Assembly: GCF_902686445.1 (NCBI RefSeq)
Contig: NC_062232.1
Location: 87,344,932-87,408,931 of the forward strand
Direction of reading: 5' to 3'
Source of the DNA: Sciurus carolinensis
Lineage: Eukaryota > Chordata > Mammalia > Rodentia > Sciuridae
Length of the DNA stretch: 64,000 nucleotides
Under the pieces are notes generated by a model. The model searched no databases and was not told the origin of the DNA. It saw only the letters and a list, made by a program, of their open reading frames with translations. How positions within the stretch are numbered: position 1 is the stretch's first letter; the number at the start of each line of letters is the position of its first letter. Shown piece after piece: positions 13,140 through 25,341 of the stretch. The position numbers and the translations under genes were made by a program.

Positions 13140-13320
13140 TGTGGTATAATAAAAAGAACCTTGAATTTGAAGTCAGGAGACCTTTTTCCACTTCTTTTAG
13201 GTACATGAACTTGTGTAAGTGACTTAAACTACCATCTCAAATTCTTCATCTATAGATTTGAACTATTTTTTGTGCTATAGGATTATTTACACAGCATATA
13301 ATACATTGGATGAAATTTTT
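13140..13320 (+). mobile_element. MIR SINE remnant
   Basis: TTGAATTTGAAGTCAGGAGAC, then CTTGTGTAAGTGACTTAAAC and ATTCTTCATCTATAGATTTG follow the MIR order. Confidence 0.55.
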
Positions 13321-14886
13321 ATATATAATGTTATTTTACTTTTATATGATATATGCTTTTCTTTTTATAAAGTATAACATGCTAAATCAATCTTAATTGA
13401 TATATTGATCCTGATTAATTTTTCTCAAGCAATGATCATAAAAAGAGACAAGGAGATTCACAGAGAAATGTTGACTATCTGATTTTTAAGAGTAACATAC
13501 TGTCATGGCCAATAATTTGATTTTGACAGTGCTCCAGAATTGATCCATCCAGAGAGAATGACTAATGCCAACCAAACTCAGAAACAACTGATGTACTTTC
13601 CCAGTTTCTCATCACTTGGCAAACTGAATTAGTAAAAGAATAGACACTTGCTAATTATGAAATTAGATTAAAAAGAGGTGAGCAAATATTCAAGCCATTT
13701 CATTGAATTGTGGTGAGTCCACTAAACCTTCTTGTCCTAAGTGAAAATATATTTCTGGTCTCACGTCTCTCAGATTTTTTCTTCTCTGTACAGTGCTGAA
13801 TTCACATTCTAAATTCTCCTCTGATTTCCCATTCCCCTAAATTCCATGATAGTTTTGATAATACATTCTTTGTTAATAGCACTAATTAAGCTATGGGTAA
13901 TTCACAGTTCCCTGAGCCAGAGAGACATTATGTTTCCTTATATTATGTGTTGATTTGATTATTCCAACTCTCAGAGTTCTAGGAATACCCCACTGGAGCA
14001 GCCTAACATAGGTGTAACCTGGTGTTAATCAAAGAGGCCAAGTGATTAGCCTATATTTCTCATTCTCTTTTAGTTCCACAGTGCATATTATATCACATAT
14101 AAATTATGGTCATTTAGTCAAATAAGTAGGGTAAATGGGTAAGCTAATTTCCTCTGCTTACCTTGTATTAGGTTATGCTCTACTGGGGTTAAGTGAAACA
14201 GTTAACTATGTCAACCTTATTAGATTTTATTTGATACTGAAAGTAACTTTATGAGGTTGTTCTCCTGCAGAAGAATAGGGCCTGTGGCCTGAGGAGTACA
14301 AGATGGTAATCTTGCTAAGCCAATGAGATAATTTAGCAAAAACAAGAAAACACTGACCCTAGAACCAGAATGAAGTAGCTTTAATAGTTCCCTGAAATAC
14401 GATTAAAGCAAAAGTCCATATGTGAAAATAATACAAATTGAGAGTTACCATTCCTTTTTTAAATGAACTTATGTCCTTTAACATCAAATCAAACAAGAAT
14501 AGGAAAGACAGTGGAATGGTTCTGACATAATATTTCTATGTACATATATGAAAACACCACAGTGAAATGCCACACCATGTATAACCACAAAACTGGAATC
14601 CTAATTAGAATAAAATATATTACAATACATGTTTGTTTAAATAAGTTAAATTATGTGTGATCATCATGTATAACAAAAAATTAAAAAGCAAATTAAATTT
14701 TTAGAAAATAATTGATTTTACAAAAATTTGATTCATACACATATATCAAGAGCAAAGCATTATGTAAGAATATTCTTGAAAGAGAAAACAAAGGGGTAAT
14801 AAATCTTACACACATACTAGAAATCTGGAGAAATCCCTAGTATTGCTGATTTAATTACCTTTTCCTGTTTATTCTGTTTGCTTCAG

Positions 14887-15030
14887 ATTTAATCTACAAA
14901 ATTGAGCTTGCAGGGGGCTTGGGAGCAATCTTCCTCCTCTTTGTACTGGGGGTGATCATCTACAAATGCTACAATATTGAACTGATGCTCTTCTATAGAC
15001 AGCGTTTTGGAGGTGATGAAATCACTGATG
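14887..15030 (+). CDS. IL1RAPL2: IL1RAPL2 coding exon: transmembrane segment and juxtamembrane stretch
   Basis: This 144-bp exon lies between acceptor gcttcag and donor G|gtacgt. In frame it begins with Asp (split codon) then [18 protein letters not shown] hydrophobic stretch of about 20 residues (roughly [10 protein letters not shown] through GVIIY) is the single-pass transmembrane helix. It is followed by [16 protein letters not shown], the cytosolic juxtamembrane segment shared by IL1RAPL proteins. The exon starts and ends in phase 1 and is a multiple of three, so skipping it would delete the membrane anchor without a frameshift. A SINE sits only 67 bp downstream of its donor. The match to IL1RAPL2 is strong; IL1RAPL1 differs at several of these positions. 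Confidence 0.96.
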
Positions 15031-15097
15031 GTACGTTATCTCCTACTGTTCAATTAAAAATATTTATTTATGATTATGTAAAAGAATATCCCTATTC

Positions 15098-15306
15098 GTT
15101 TTTTAGGGAGTGGGCACCAGGGGCTGAACCCAGGGTCACTTGACTGCATCCCCAGTCCTTATCGTTGTTTATTTTGAGACAGGGTCTTACTAAATTGCTT
15201 AGAGCCTCTCTAAATTGCTGAGACTGGCTTTGAATTTACAATCTTCTTGCCTCAGTTTCCTTAGTCACTTGGGATTACAGACTTGAGTTGCAGAACCTGG
15301 CAAGAC
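15098..15306 (-). mobile_element. B1-ID composite SINE, 67 bp after the transmembrane exon
   Basis: It is flanked by the 11-bp duplication TATCCCTATTC (15087-15097 and 15307-15317). Read in reverse, a B1-like head (GGATTACAGACTTGAG) is followed by the ID-like part with GGGGCTGAACCCAGGGTCAC. Antisense to the gene. Confidence 0.9.
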
Positions 15307-15599
15307 TATCCCTATTCTTTGGAAATAAAAACTGAGATATTTATGTGTAAATGGTCATGATGTATGCAGCTTACCCTCAATTTAGAAAAACAGTTTATCT
15401 GTCAAGAAAGAAAAAATATTAACAATAGGTGAATCTAGGTAAAGGATATATGTATTTTTTGAAATAATTTAATTTTTGTATTGCTGTGTTTGAAATAGTT
15501 TCCAGAAACGTTTAATAAGAAGGAATTATTTGGTCAGGAAATAAACAATTTCTGTTAATGCCCTTTTCATTAGTAAAAAAAATAAATTAAGAACCAGTT

Positions 15600-15785
15600 T
15601 TGTATTTTAATCCCAGCTACCTGGGTAGCTAAGGCAAGAGGATCATAAGTTCAAGATTAGCATGGGTAACCTAGCATAGCCATGTCTCAAAATAAAATTA
15701 AAAGGGCTGGGGGTGTTGGTCAGTGGTAGAGCTTGCTTAGTATGTGCAAAGCCCTGGGTTTGATCCACAAGAATTTTTAAAAAAT
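15600..15785 (+). mobile_element. B1-ID composite SINE
   Basis: B1-like part (TAATCCCAGCTACCTGGGTA, CATGTCTCAAAAT) and ID-like part (GGGCTGGGGGTGTTGGTCAG, TGGTAGAGCTTGCTTAGTAT). The first part of the B1 head is missing. Confidence 0.8.
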
Positions 15786-16206
15786 CAATTTCATAATTTT
15801 GTTCAGAAAAGTCACATGTAGAGATCATTTTTAGCCATTGCCACCATTAAGTAAACAAACATGCAAGAAACAAATTAAAATTTACAGAAATATCTTTTAC
15901 ATCTCAAAGTACATGAATGTACATATTTTGAATACTTGTAGCACTATTCTCAAAGGTGACTCAAAGGATAAATATTTCGACTTTGTGTTATAATTTTCTA
16001 TTTGCTTTTCATTATTTTTGGAAATCTGTTGTATGAGGTATCAACAAAGCATTGTACTGAGCATTATTTCTTTTGACAAACAAAAAATGTTTCAATTTTT
16101 TCAAGAGAACAAATTACCATGACATATTAGAAATCCTTACCCCACAAAACTACTGTAAGCCTTGGAAATACATAAAATGCCTTAGTTAGGCAAGCCCACA
16201 ATTTTT

Positions 16207-16450
16207 ATTTTTATGATTTATTTTATTTTTTGGTACTGGGGATTGAGCCTAGATGCACATTACCACTTACCTACATCCCCACATCACCAGCCCTACTCAT
16301 TTTATTTTATTTTACTTCAAGATAGGATCTCACTAAGTTACTTAGGGCCTCCCTAAATTGCTAAGGCTTGCCTTAAACTTGCAATCCTCCTGCTTCAGCA
16401 TCCTGAATCATTGGGGTTGTGGGATTACGGGCATGCACCACTGTGCCTGG
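16207..16450 (-). mobile_element. B1-ID composite SINE
   Basis: Near-duplicate flanks (CCCACAATTTTT on the left, CCCACATTTTTT on the right, one-base indel) enclose a full reverse-strand copy with GGTACTGGGGATTGAGCC and GGGATTACGGGCATGCACC. Confidence 0.85.
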
Positions 16451-16551
16451 CCCACATTTTTTGAAAAAGTATAATTTGCAAATCATCATTTAAAAGGCAG
16501 TTTAAAACTGAATTTTCTTCATACTGAAATCAAGACAGATTTTGCTTGTTC

Positions 16552-16571
16552 TTTTTTTTTTTTTTTTTTTT
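16552..16571. repeat. Poly-T tract
   Basis: Twenty uninterrupted T residues, followed by C and six more T. No attached element is recognisable. Confidence 0.9.
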
Positions 16572-17762
16572 CTTTTTTGGGTTAATGGTCTTACCTCAAA
16601 GAAAAGAAGTTCATGATTTTGTTCTATTTTTATAGTGATAGGTAATATCAAATTTTTGAAGATCTTTGAATTATGTCTTATTGTTACTATTAAATGGCTA
16701 TATGAATGAGTCTTAATTGACTTTCATATTTTCACAATAAATTAGAGAAATGTTCCTTGATGAGTATATATGCATGCTCATTTACTTTCATGCTGTGCAT
16801 TTACACAATTATAGTAGCCTGTTCAAAAGTACTACACACTCTTATTCACATATGTTCAAAATGAGAAAATAGAACCTGTTCTAACCATAGTTATATACTA
16901 CAGTAAGTAGTATATATGAAAATGTGGTCAATTACCCTCTGCTCCTATATATGGTATTTCATATGGAAAAATCTAACTTCTTACCTGTTCACATAAAATA
17001 ACTAGATGAAATATGCTACTGAGGAAAATGTCACTGGTTTCCAGATGTCAATGAGTGGCTAAAGCATCCATTTGGGAAGGTAAAAGATGAACATGTTTTA
17101 TCACCTCTGTAAGATATGATATAATTTATTGGGTTAATTTATAATAATTTTCATCACAGATACCCAATAACCCATAGTAACTGATTAGCTCTAGTATGCA
17201 AATTCATATTAAGTTTATACTAATATCTTTGGAATTCCAGGGATCAAATATTTCATTTTGCATCTTTATTACCAATTTGTCCAATGTGGTTGAACACTTT
17301 GCAGTAATAAGGAGCATTTTAATTAGAAAATTGTATAGATTTAATTCAAAACCCATTGCTTAGGGGAGAATGCAGTACTGTAGGAGGGTACTTCAAGGGT
17401 ATTCATTAGGAAGGAAAGTTAAAATATTTTATATTCCTACCTGTAAACTTGGACCTTAAATACAAATTCTCTGTGGCAGCTGAATGCAATATTTTAAAGT
17501 CAGCAGATTTGTGGTAAGGATGAGTAAATGAATTTTAATCTCCCTTTAGAAATATCCAGTTGAATTATGCCAAATATTAGCCAGATAAGATACCAACATT
17601 TTCATGCTTCACATAAATACTTGGCATCTCATAAACACAACTTAATTTTACCTACTTTTTTTCTTTGACCTTATAATAGTGACATTTTCTGTAAGTTGTG
17701 ATAAATATACTTCATGTTTTATAAAATAAAATTCATTCAACAAACTTTGACTTCTTAATTAT

Positions 17763-17789
17763 TTTTAATTGAATTCATTTCAATTAAAA
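17763..17789. repeat. Perfect 11-bp inverted repeat with 5-nt loop
   Basis: TTTTAATTGAA at 17763-17773 and its exact complement at 17779-17789 are separated by TTCAT. AT-rich; possible cruciform or chance. Confidence 0.6.
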
Positions 17790-17844
17790 TTACATTGCTT
17801 TACATAAAAACACATTGCTTTATTTCCTTGACCTTTCAATTTTT

Positions 17845-17965
17845 TGTTCATTAATATTTATTAAATGTCTACTGTGTGGCAAGCACTGCACGTTTCATTC
17901 ACTTATATTCTTTCTCATGATCAACACATCATACACACGTGTGCTATAGTAGGCACCAGGTATCT
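17845..17965 (-). mobile_element. MIR SINE remnant
   Basis: ATTTATTAAATGTCTACTGT followed by GTGGCAAGCACTGCAC matches the reverse-strand MIR start. Confidence 0.55.
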
Positions 17966-20900
17966 AATAATCACCAAAGTTACACAAGTTTTTCAGTTTA
18001 GAAGCTAAGGGTTTAGAACAATGTTTAGCACAGCTGCAGAAGAACTGGGCTGTAAACAGGAATGATACCTGATAATGAACAAGATTAAAATTAGATTTAA
18101 AAACAAGGAAGGACAGGTGTGACAACAGGAACATTCTTCCATAAATAGTTCGGTTCTCTTCTTCATAACTACTCTTTTCATTAAACAGCATGCCTATGAT
18201 GACCACTGTGCCAGTCCTCTTTCTTCTATTGCTCTCTCTGCATTGTGCTCTATTTTCTGGTTCCTCAGATGAGCTTAGCATGATTTAGCACAGAAGGCTC
18301 ATCAGTGTTGCCTAGAAAAGCAGTGTCCCTGAACTGTCTTTTGGTTTTGAGACAATTTTCAGGCCTTGCTGTTAACCTTATTTGCATCATGTTGTTACTT
18401 TTGCTCTATCCATCTTTCACCTCTTTGTGAGCAACAGCTGTGGGTATTCATGAGATTTTCTTGGCTGTCTACATAAGGCTGAAGTGCATTTTTTAAGCTG
18501 TGGCATCTGCGTCATTCCTGGATCACTACTTGGCATCCTAGAGTTTCTGGGACATCTGACATGGTGGCTCTGAGAGCTCTCTTCCTGCTCTGGCCAACCA
18601 CCATAAGCTCTTCACCTTTAGTTCATCATAAAGGGACAGGACTGAAATGAGAAGCAAATGTTTTCAAATGAGTGATGTGCTTCTAGAATGCTAAGTAAAA
18701 TTTATTATCCAGATGTGTTGGGTGTTAACCTGTCAAAGACATTCATGATCCCTGTCATAATTGATTTTGGATATGCAAATATAGAAATACTTTCCTAGGA
18801 AAAAGTCTTTGCAGCATTGGACTGTAGTATTCAGAATATAGGTGGAGCAGGTAAGGATAGGACCAGAAATTTGTGAGTTTGTTTTAGGCATATTTGGAGG
18901 GCAATAGTCTTAGTCAGGGCTGGCATTGGAATAAGAGTCTAGAAGGTCTGCTCAAATGTGTGATGGAGTCAGATAGCCAGTGCATGTGGCTAGCTCATGG
19001 TGTATGCTCAACAAATCATTGTTGAATGGATTAATATGTAGTTTAATTTAGGGAAGTTTATCAGATAGGAAGGATATCAAAGTCACAGCAAACAAGGATC
19101 TTGCTGGACATGGAGTTTGAGGCAGTAACACTATCCACCAAGAACAATGAAATATATTCTGCTCATAGGAATGGAGCTGTTTGTCCTTTGGCCTATTTTA
19201 TTCTTCCAGCTGTGTATCATCAGCAGCTCTGGGTCCCAGGTGAGTAATTATAGCTGGAGAAAGTCAAGGGCTTGCAGGTGCATCCTGTGCTTGATTGGAA
19301 CAGGGGCAGAGGTGCTAGGATTACCAGGAGGTTCTTACATTAACATTGCTCATGAACATTCTCACTTCCAAGTGGAGTTTTATGCACAACAGTGGAATGT
19401 GCACAATTTGTAAGCCAAATGATCTCCTCAACTATCCAGGGTCGTCTTTCATATGCATCTGCTTCTAGGCAATCAAGTAACTTAACCAAGGTTTATGAAC
19501 TACTTTGCATACAAAGGACATGCTAAAGACTATTAAACTTTCCTCCTGATCTCAGAGACCATCTTAACTGAGATGACCAGAGTTCCTTTCATGCTGGGGT
19601 GATGAAGACTAGGCAATCTGACTAGAATTAGAACACCATAAATCCTACCTCAAATATTTCTGTGTAGCCAGGGGGGTCTGAACTACTTCACAATAGGATA
19701 TCTATGTCTTGTATGTCTGTAGATTATACCTCATTCAGCAGGTAGAACGAAATCACTAATATCATAGGTGTCTGGCTGCTTCATTCTATAAATTACCTTT
19801 TGATCATGTTTTAGCCATGTTCTTATCAGATCTGTTTAAATGAAAAATGTTGATCTATTTTAGAAACAATCTTGGAATGCTTACCAGTCTGTCAAAAGAA
19901 TCATTTGCAAGTCACTGGGCTTAATAAGCATTTATTTTTTGTCAGGAACCTGTGCTCAATAATTTCTAAAAATCTTTTTTCTGTAACTGAGGGAATTTTG
20001 AAAACAACATTTCAAATTGTCCAGTGTAGCCCTTCTAAACCCATGGAGACTAATACTTTGAATAACTGTGTTCATTAATATTTTGTAGGAAATAATGCAT
20101 GCATACATGAACGTTTTATTTTAGAGAGGCTGGCTGTGATCCAGTACAGCAAAGGAGGAAAAAATACACTTGCAAAGCACAGCTAACTCCCTGACTTAGA
20201 TATGTGAAGGAAGACCTAATTTGGCAATATTGGAAGGATATATATTTTGAAACAAAGACTTCTTTTGAAACTTATGTCAAATTAGTTGGCCATGGACTAA
20301 ACAAGAATAACAGGCAATGTACTTGTATAAAACCAGCTGCTGTCTCTAATATTTGGTAATGAACTGCTTTTTGTATATGAAGATGATGACACTAACCAAC
20401 TGGAAGTATGGAATGTGCTGTAAGTAGTGTCTCCAGGAGTGAAGCTGGATTATTTCAATCTTCTACACTCCAGGACCCAGCCCCTATTGGATCTTTTGCA
20501 AATATTTGTACAAACAAGGTATAGTCTGTGACCAAGTAGCAGAGCCAAGCCAACTGGCACATAAAGGATTCAAATCCATGACTTTGGTCTATTTAGTCCT
20601 GCATTCAAAACCACTGAGCTAATCATGTACACATATCATTGAACATCACAAATAATTCTGTGTTTTATTCTCTCCTAACTAAATGTATGTAACTTTGCAT
20701 AAAAGTTTTAGTTCATATCATATGACTAGGTTATGTTGAAATGGACCTGATTTCCTACAACATGTCATGTGACTTATTTTTTCCAATTATTAAAGAGAGC
20801 CATTAATTATACTGTTTATTTCAGCCTATTAGTAGTTATAGATTTCTAAGAGAGGGTAGAAGAAGTAAGGCACAATACATACACCTTTGGAAATATCACA

Positions 20901-21054
20901 GTGAAATCCATTAACTTGTACAATTAATGTGTTAACAATAAAAACATAAGAATAAAAAGTATATTCAAAATCTTATGCCTTAATAAATCTTTCCTTGAAT
21001 GCTAAAAATCCCAACAACCATCTAATACTTACCACTCTTTCTTTTTGCTCTAAG

Positions 21055-21225
21055 ACAACAAGGAATATGATGCCTATCTGTCTTACACCAAAGTGGATCA
21101 AGATACTTTAGACTGTGACAATCCTGAAGAAGAGCAGTTTGCTCTTGAAATACTGCCAGATGTCCTGGAAAAACATTATGGATACAAACTCTTTATCCCA
21201 GAAAGGGATCTCATTCCAAGCGGAA
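21055..21225 (+). CDS. IL1RAPL2: IL1RAPL2 coding exon: N-terminal half of the TIR domain
   Basis: This 171-bp exon has acceptor tgctctaag and a strong donor, A|gtaagt. In frame it gives [17 protein letters not shown], which holds TIR box 1 (YDAYLSY). It continues through an acidic stretch with [17 protein letters not shown] to [16 protein letters not shown], which is TIR box 2 and the BB loop (RDLIPSG). The TIR domain is the cytosolic interaction module of IL-1/Toll receptors. In the IL1RAPL subfamily it is linked to synapse formation and JNK signalling rather than classical IL-1 responses (family knowledge, mainly from IL1RAPL1). The exon is in phase 1 at both ends and divisible by three. 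The insertion rich in D, N and E after box 1 is typical of IL1RAPL2. Confidence 0.97.
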
Positions 21226-22104
21226 GTAAGTATTTTCAAATTCTGTATTTAAAACATTGAGTTTCTTTTGGAAAGTTGTATGGAGGCTTCAAACATCAGC
21301 GCCAAGTATTTAGACAGTTGTTTCTCATAGATTTTTTAAATTTAAACTTCTCCTCAACACCTGTATTCCCACTTTAGAGAATTTGAATGTTTTAAAAGGC
21401 ATTTTCATTTGTGTTATTGGTGTGTTTTTTAAATTGTACCTTAATGGCATTTTTTAAAATTATATTACATTAGTGTTCTGAGAAAAGTATGGTCCTTTAA
21501 AAAAAAAGTCTATAAAAGTCACTGAAAACCATTTCAGAGCATTTCATTTCCAAAGCTGGTCTTCTGTCATTGTGCTCCTATTTTTTCCTCCAATCATTTT
21601 CACAAATAATTCTGAATCTCTACATTCCAACCTTGTTATTCATTATGCCCTGTTACTCATTCCCAGTATTATGGGGAAAAAATCCACTTAAAAGGGTACC
21701 TGAGCATTTTGGGTTCAGCACTCTCATGATGTATTTAAAATATTTTTATGAAGTGCTAGATACTGTAGATTTGCATGCCACTTTTAACTAGTGCTACATA
21801 TTGAATGTATACATTTAAGATTTCAGTATAAATTCAGCTTCAAGTCAAAATATGTACTTTGTTCTTATTAATGTTCAGAATGTATACATGGTAAAGTGTA
21901 AAGAGAATACAGAGAAGCCAAAGGTATGGTCCCTGCTCTCAAAGAACTTTGAAAAATGTTACTGAGAGAAAATAAAAGTAGTAAAATTTATTTCCATATG
22001 TGTCTGATAATATCCTTGAGAGGGGAAGATTGAACTGGTGACTATAATAGACAACATGGTAACTTAAACACGTTATAATGAAAAGGCTTATATTTTCAGT
22101 ACTT

Positions 22105-22310
22105 GACAGTATATAAAATAATTTCACATACATTATTGCACTTTATCTTTGCAATTACCTGTGTTTAGAGACAAATCAGGTACCTAGGTCTTTGTCTTAG
22201 AGATGAAGAATGAAAGTCTAAAAGAAATCCAAGATTAGACAATTGGCAAAGAATGGAGCCGGGAGCAGAACCTAAATCTGTTTGACTCTACTTCTCATTT
22301 TGCTATGTCA
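22105..22310 (-). mobile_element. MIR SINE remnant
   Basis: TAATTTCACATACATTATTG, TTTGCAATTACCTGTG, GATGAAGAATGAAAGTCTAA and GAATGGAGCCGGGAGCAGAA follow the reverse-strand MIR order. Confidence 0.6.
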
Positions 22311-22499
22311 ATCTTTTCTTCAATAACCTTTATTCAGTTGATTAGCAGTCCACAAGAGACAAATGGAAAGAACTGAGCTTTGGTTGTCCATCTTTTTCTT
22401 AGGGTACATGTGTATCTATGTAGGTCTGTGTGTATACTTCAGTATTTGCACTTACACGTGCATGGAAAGGAACAAAGAAAATATTTTTTACTCGTTCAT

Positions 22500-23330
22500 T
22501 TCTTTCCTTCAATGTAAGAATTGTGAACATAAGGATTCTCCAAACTTCATTCCATCGTCCTCCACTCTTTTTTGTAATTTCTCTCATATTTATGACTTTA
22601 AACATCATTCTATATTGATTGATTCCCTGAGGAACATCTTACTCAGTGTTATTTTTCATTCTTCTTTCTCCAAAATTCAGTGCCCCTTTCATCTTTTTGA
22701 TTCTCATGTCTACCATTCAAATAGAAAATCTACTCCTACAATGTTGACTATCATTCTAATTGCCTTATGTGAACTGCCATCCATCTGACTCCATTGATAT
22801 CATATGCACATCCTTGTTCATGCCACAACCCCTGTTCAACAAACTTTAATTGTGTACTATTTCCTAAATAATAAATTTTACCCTGCTACTAGCCCAGATT
22901 TATCTCCTAAATTTGTCTCCTACCATTTCATCTGTTCAAAGCTTTCACTCCAGCCAAACTGTGTCTTTTCACATACATTGTGTATCCCTTCATTGCTTTT
23001 GTTCACGTTAGTCTTCTATGCCTATTTAAATCCTATTTATCCTTTTTCATATCACTGCATCTGTGAAAAGTACATAATAATCCCTCCAGTACAAATTTTA
23101 TGGTACATAATTACTTGTTTGGCTATAAATTTTGTACTTTTGTTCTGTTTTATAACTTTTTATAGTAGCTTTCCATCTATTTATGCCTTGTTTAGTCAGC
23201 AAGATTATAAGCTCTATGACAATAAATAGGTGCTGAATCTCATTTATCTTCATACTTTACTATTACCTAACAAAAGATTTGGTTTCATTAAGTGTCTCAT
23301 AGATGTCTGTTGATTTTGTTTGAACGGTGT
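22500..23330 (+). mobile_element. Probable L2 LINE segment
   Basis: Pyrimidine-rich sequence with L2-like landmarks: TTTCACTCCAGCCAAACTGT, CTATTTAAATCCTATTTATCC, AGATTATAAGCTCTATGACA and AATAAATAGGTGCTGAATCT. Two adjacent 141-codon open frames (22363-22788 and 22804-23229) fall here. They lack a recognisable domain and are most likely chance frames. Confidence 0.5.
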
Positions 23331-23515
23331 TGCTTTAAGACAAGGTATAATAAGAATGAAATAGTGAAGGGCTTACATTTGTGCATAGCAGTATTTGAAA
23401 GGCATTTCCTTTAAAGAGGTGAATGTGAAAGCTAAAAGCAGTGTTTTATTGAAAGAAAAAAATTTTGGGTAATTCATAAGAATAATATCAATCCTCAGAA
23501 TAGGCTAAAACAAAC

Positions 23516-23562
23516 ACACATGTCTTTCATCATCATAGATACACACGTCTTTCATCATCATA
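23516..23562. repeat. Tandem duplication, 22-bp unit at 25-bp spacing
   Basis: ACACATGTCTTTCATCATCATA at 23516-23537 is repeated at 23541-23562 with one substitution. Confidence 0.85.
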
Positions 23563-23684
23563 AATTATGTGCTTCATTACACACAAAGCAAGTGTCATCT
23601 ACACACACATGCCATAAATATACATATATGTACATATATGTATGTATATATATTTTTCATTTTTTTAGATATTAGAAAATGCTT

Positions 23685-23742
23685 AGCGGACTGGGGATAT
23701 AACCTTGCATGTGTGAACTCCTACATTCTGTTCCAGGCAATG
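23685..23742 (+). mobile_element. Possible internally deleted ID element
   Basis: GGACTGGGGATATAACC followed by CTTGCATGTGTGA resembles an ID element lacking its A-box region. Weak. Confidence 0.25.
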
Positions 23743-23849
23743 CCAAAATTTTAAAAAATGGAAGTACATAGAAGATATTGGTCAATCACTGATTAAAAAT
23801 TAAAACATTCTTCTACTAGTTCTTGACCTAATTCATTAGTTAAATATAT

Positions 23850-23873
23850 ATACACACATATATATATATATAA
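23850..23873. repeat. TA-rich microsatellite with a CA interruption
   Basis: TATATATA, ACACACA, then TATATATATATATA. Confidence 0.8.
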
Positions 23874-24189
23874 TTTCTTATATTTATGTTTTGGAAAAAT
23901 CATCTTGTAAAACAGAAATTATGCCAAATCTATTTTAGTGTGATAGTATCCTAAATTATATTATGATAATATCATTGCCAAAATGGAATATATATCAGAT
24001 CATTTTTAATAGAACTCACTACAGTGCTGACTTTTCTGCTTTCTTATGTTTCATAATTGTTGGCACAACTGGCACTCTTTATCAACCCCAAAAAATAATT
24101 TTTAAAATGTCAGTCTGAACATGTCAACATTAATGATTATCCTTCTGAACTGGAAAAACGTGCTTCACCATTATGCACATAAAATAGTG

Positions 24190-24249
24190 TATAAGCTATG
24201 TTTGTCCCTCACATCTCATTTAAAACCTATTGACCTAAGACTACTCCTT
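24190..24249. repeat. 60-bp direct repeat, first copy
   Basis: It matches 25342-25401 at 57 of 60 positions by direct comparison; the flanks differ. Not part of a repeat family I recognise. Confidence 0.9.
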
Positions 24250-24867
24250 ACATGGAACACAGGTGAATGATCCACTTTACCTGATATTCAGTAGATGTCC
24301 CTTACTTTGTGTATAATGAAGCAGATCTTGCATGAGGGTGAAAGAAAGATTGGGAGAACATGAAAATAAGAAAAATGTATTATAAACTTATGCCCTATTA
24401 CAGCTCCATTATGATGACTTGACAGATTAATTGAATCAGCTCAGTGTATCAATATAGCCAAACAGGTAGTAGAATATTTTGCACATCATTGGATCAACTG
24501 GTTGTGTGTCCACATTGATTGAAATCCATCGATTGTTTTGGTGTACCATATTCTGAAAGCCCTCCTTGACCATGGGTTACAAGGATTGCACAAATCATAA
24601 AATTTTCTACCTCAAAGTTTCAAGATTTTATTATGGATTATATATACTGCATGAAAGATAATAGGAGGTAGTCACCTAGGTAGTTTACCTAGGTATTTAA
24701 AATACATCAACATAAGTCACCCAAGACAATGGCATCAGGATGGGCAGAGATTTTATAGTCTATAGAAGTCATTTTAATAATTTTGAGATTGTGTACAACC
24801 ATCAGACTGAGCAGGGACTTGCACTTGCACTTGCATCTTGGGTACTCAATGGCACACAGGAAGACTT

Positions 24868-24906
24868 TTCTTTTTTTTTTTTTTTTCTTTTTTCTTTTTC
24901 TTTTTA
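24868..24906. repeat. Pyrimidine/T-rich tract
   Basis: Nearly pure T with scattered C over about 39 bp. Confidence 0.8.
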
Positions 24907-25341
24907 GTAAGCCATTTGGACAACTATGCAGTTTTTAGATGCAACCACTGGAGGGTGTTTGATTTTAATCCTTCCTTCCTGAATGAGGAAATTCATGTTC
25001 TCTGAATTCCGATTTTCAAGTGTAACCTGCAGAGGTTCTTAAAAAGGCCCTTTGACAATTTTTCTTTTCCATCAACATTTCAGAGCTAGCTGAGCAGTCA
25101 CCATGTCACGATTAATGAGTTTTTCCTTGGCATTTTTAGCATGCATTCAGGAAGTCGATGAAGTATATGAATAATATACTTGATTTACACATGAATGACA
25201 AAGTAGAACATTTTGGACTTGGTGTATGTGTGTTATTAAAGAAGCTTCTGTGGTCTCTATTTGCAGCCATTGGTACAGAGTTAACAAGTTATGTTATATA
25301 AATATAGACACATTCCTGTGGGGGGGAACTAGTTACGATAT

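Larger units (their letters stand above)
6818..14886 (+). other. IL1RAPL2: IL1RAPL2 intron, phase 1
   Basis: This intron of about 8.1 kb has donor gtactt and acceptor gcttcag. It splits a codon after its first base (G|AT, Asp). It contains a MIR at 7825-7990, an L2 segment at 8800-9570, a B1-ID SINE at 9755-9945, an old MaLR element at 10995-11765, a TG microsatellite at 12549-12571 and a MIR at 13140-13320. The remainder, including 13320-14886, is unclassified AT-rich DNA with no supported exon. Confidence 0.85.
15031..21054 (+). other. IL1RAPL2: IL1RAPL2 intron, phase 1
   Basis: This intron of about 6.0 kb has donor gtacgt and acceptor tgctctaag. It splits an Asp codon (G|AC). It carries three SINEs of the B1-ID type (15098-15306 minus, 15600-15785 plus, 16207-16450 minus), a T-rich tract at 16552-16571, an 11-bp perfect inverted repeat at 17763-17789 and an MIR remnant at 17845-17965. 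From 17966 to 21054 I see no gene and no repeat I can name. Confidence 0.85.

Noticed and set aside
22363..23229. Two adjacent 141-codon open frames on the plus strand
   Set aside because: They fall largely in an L2-like segment, have no recognisable domain or codon signature, and are separated by a stop.
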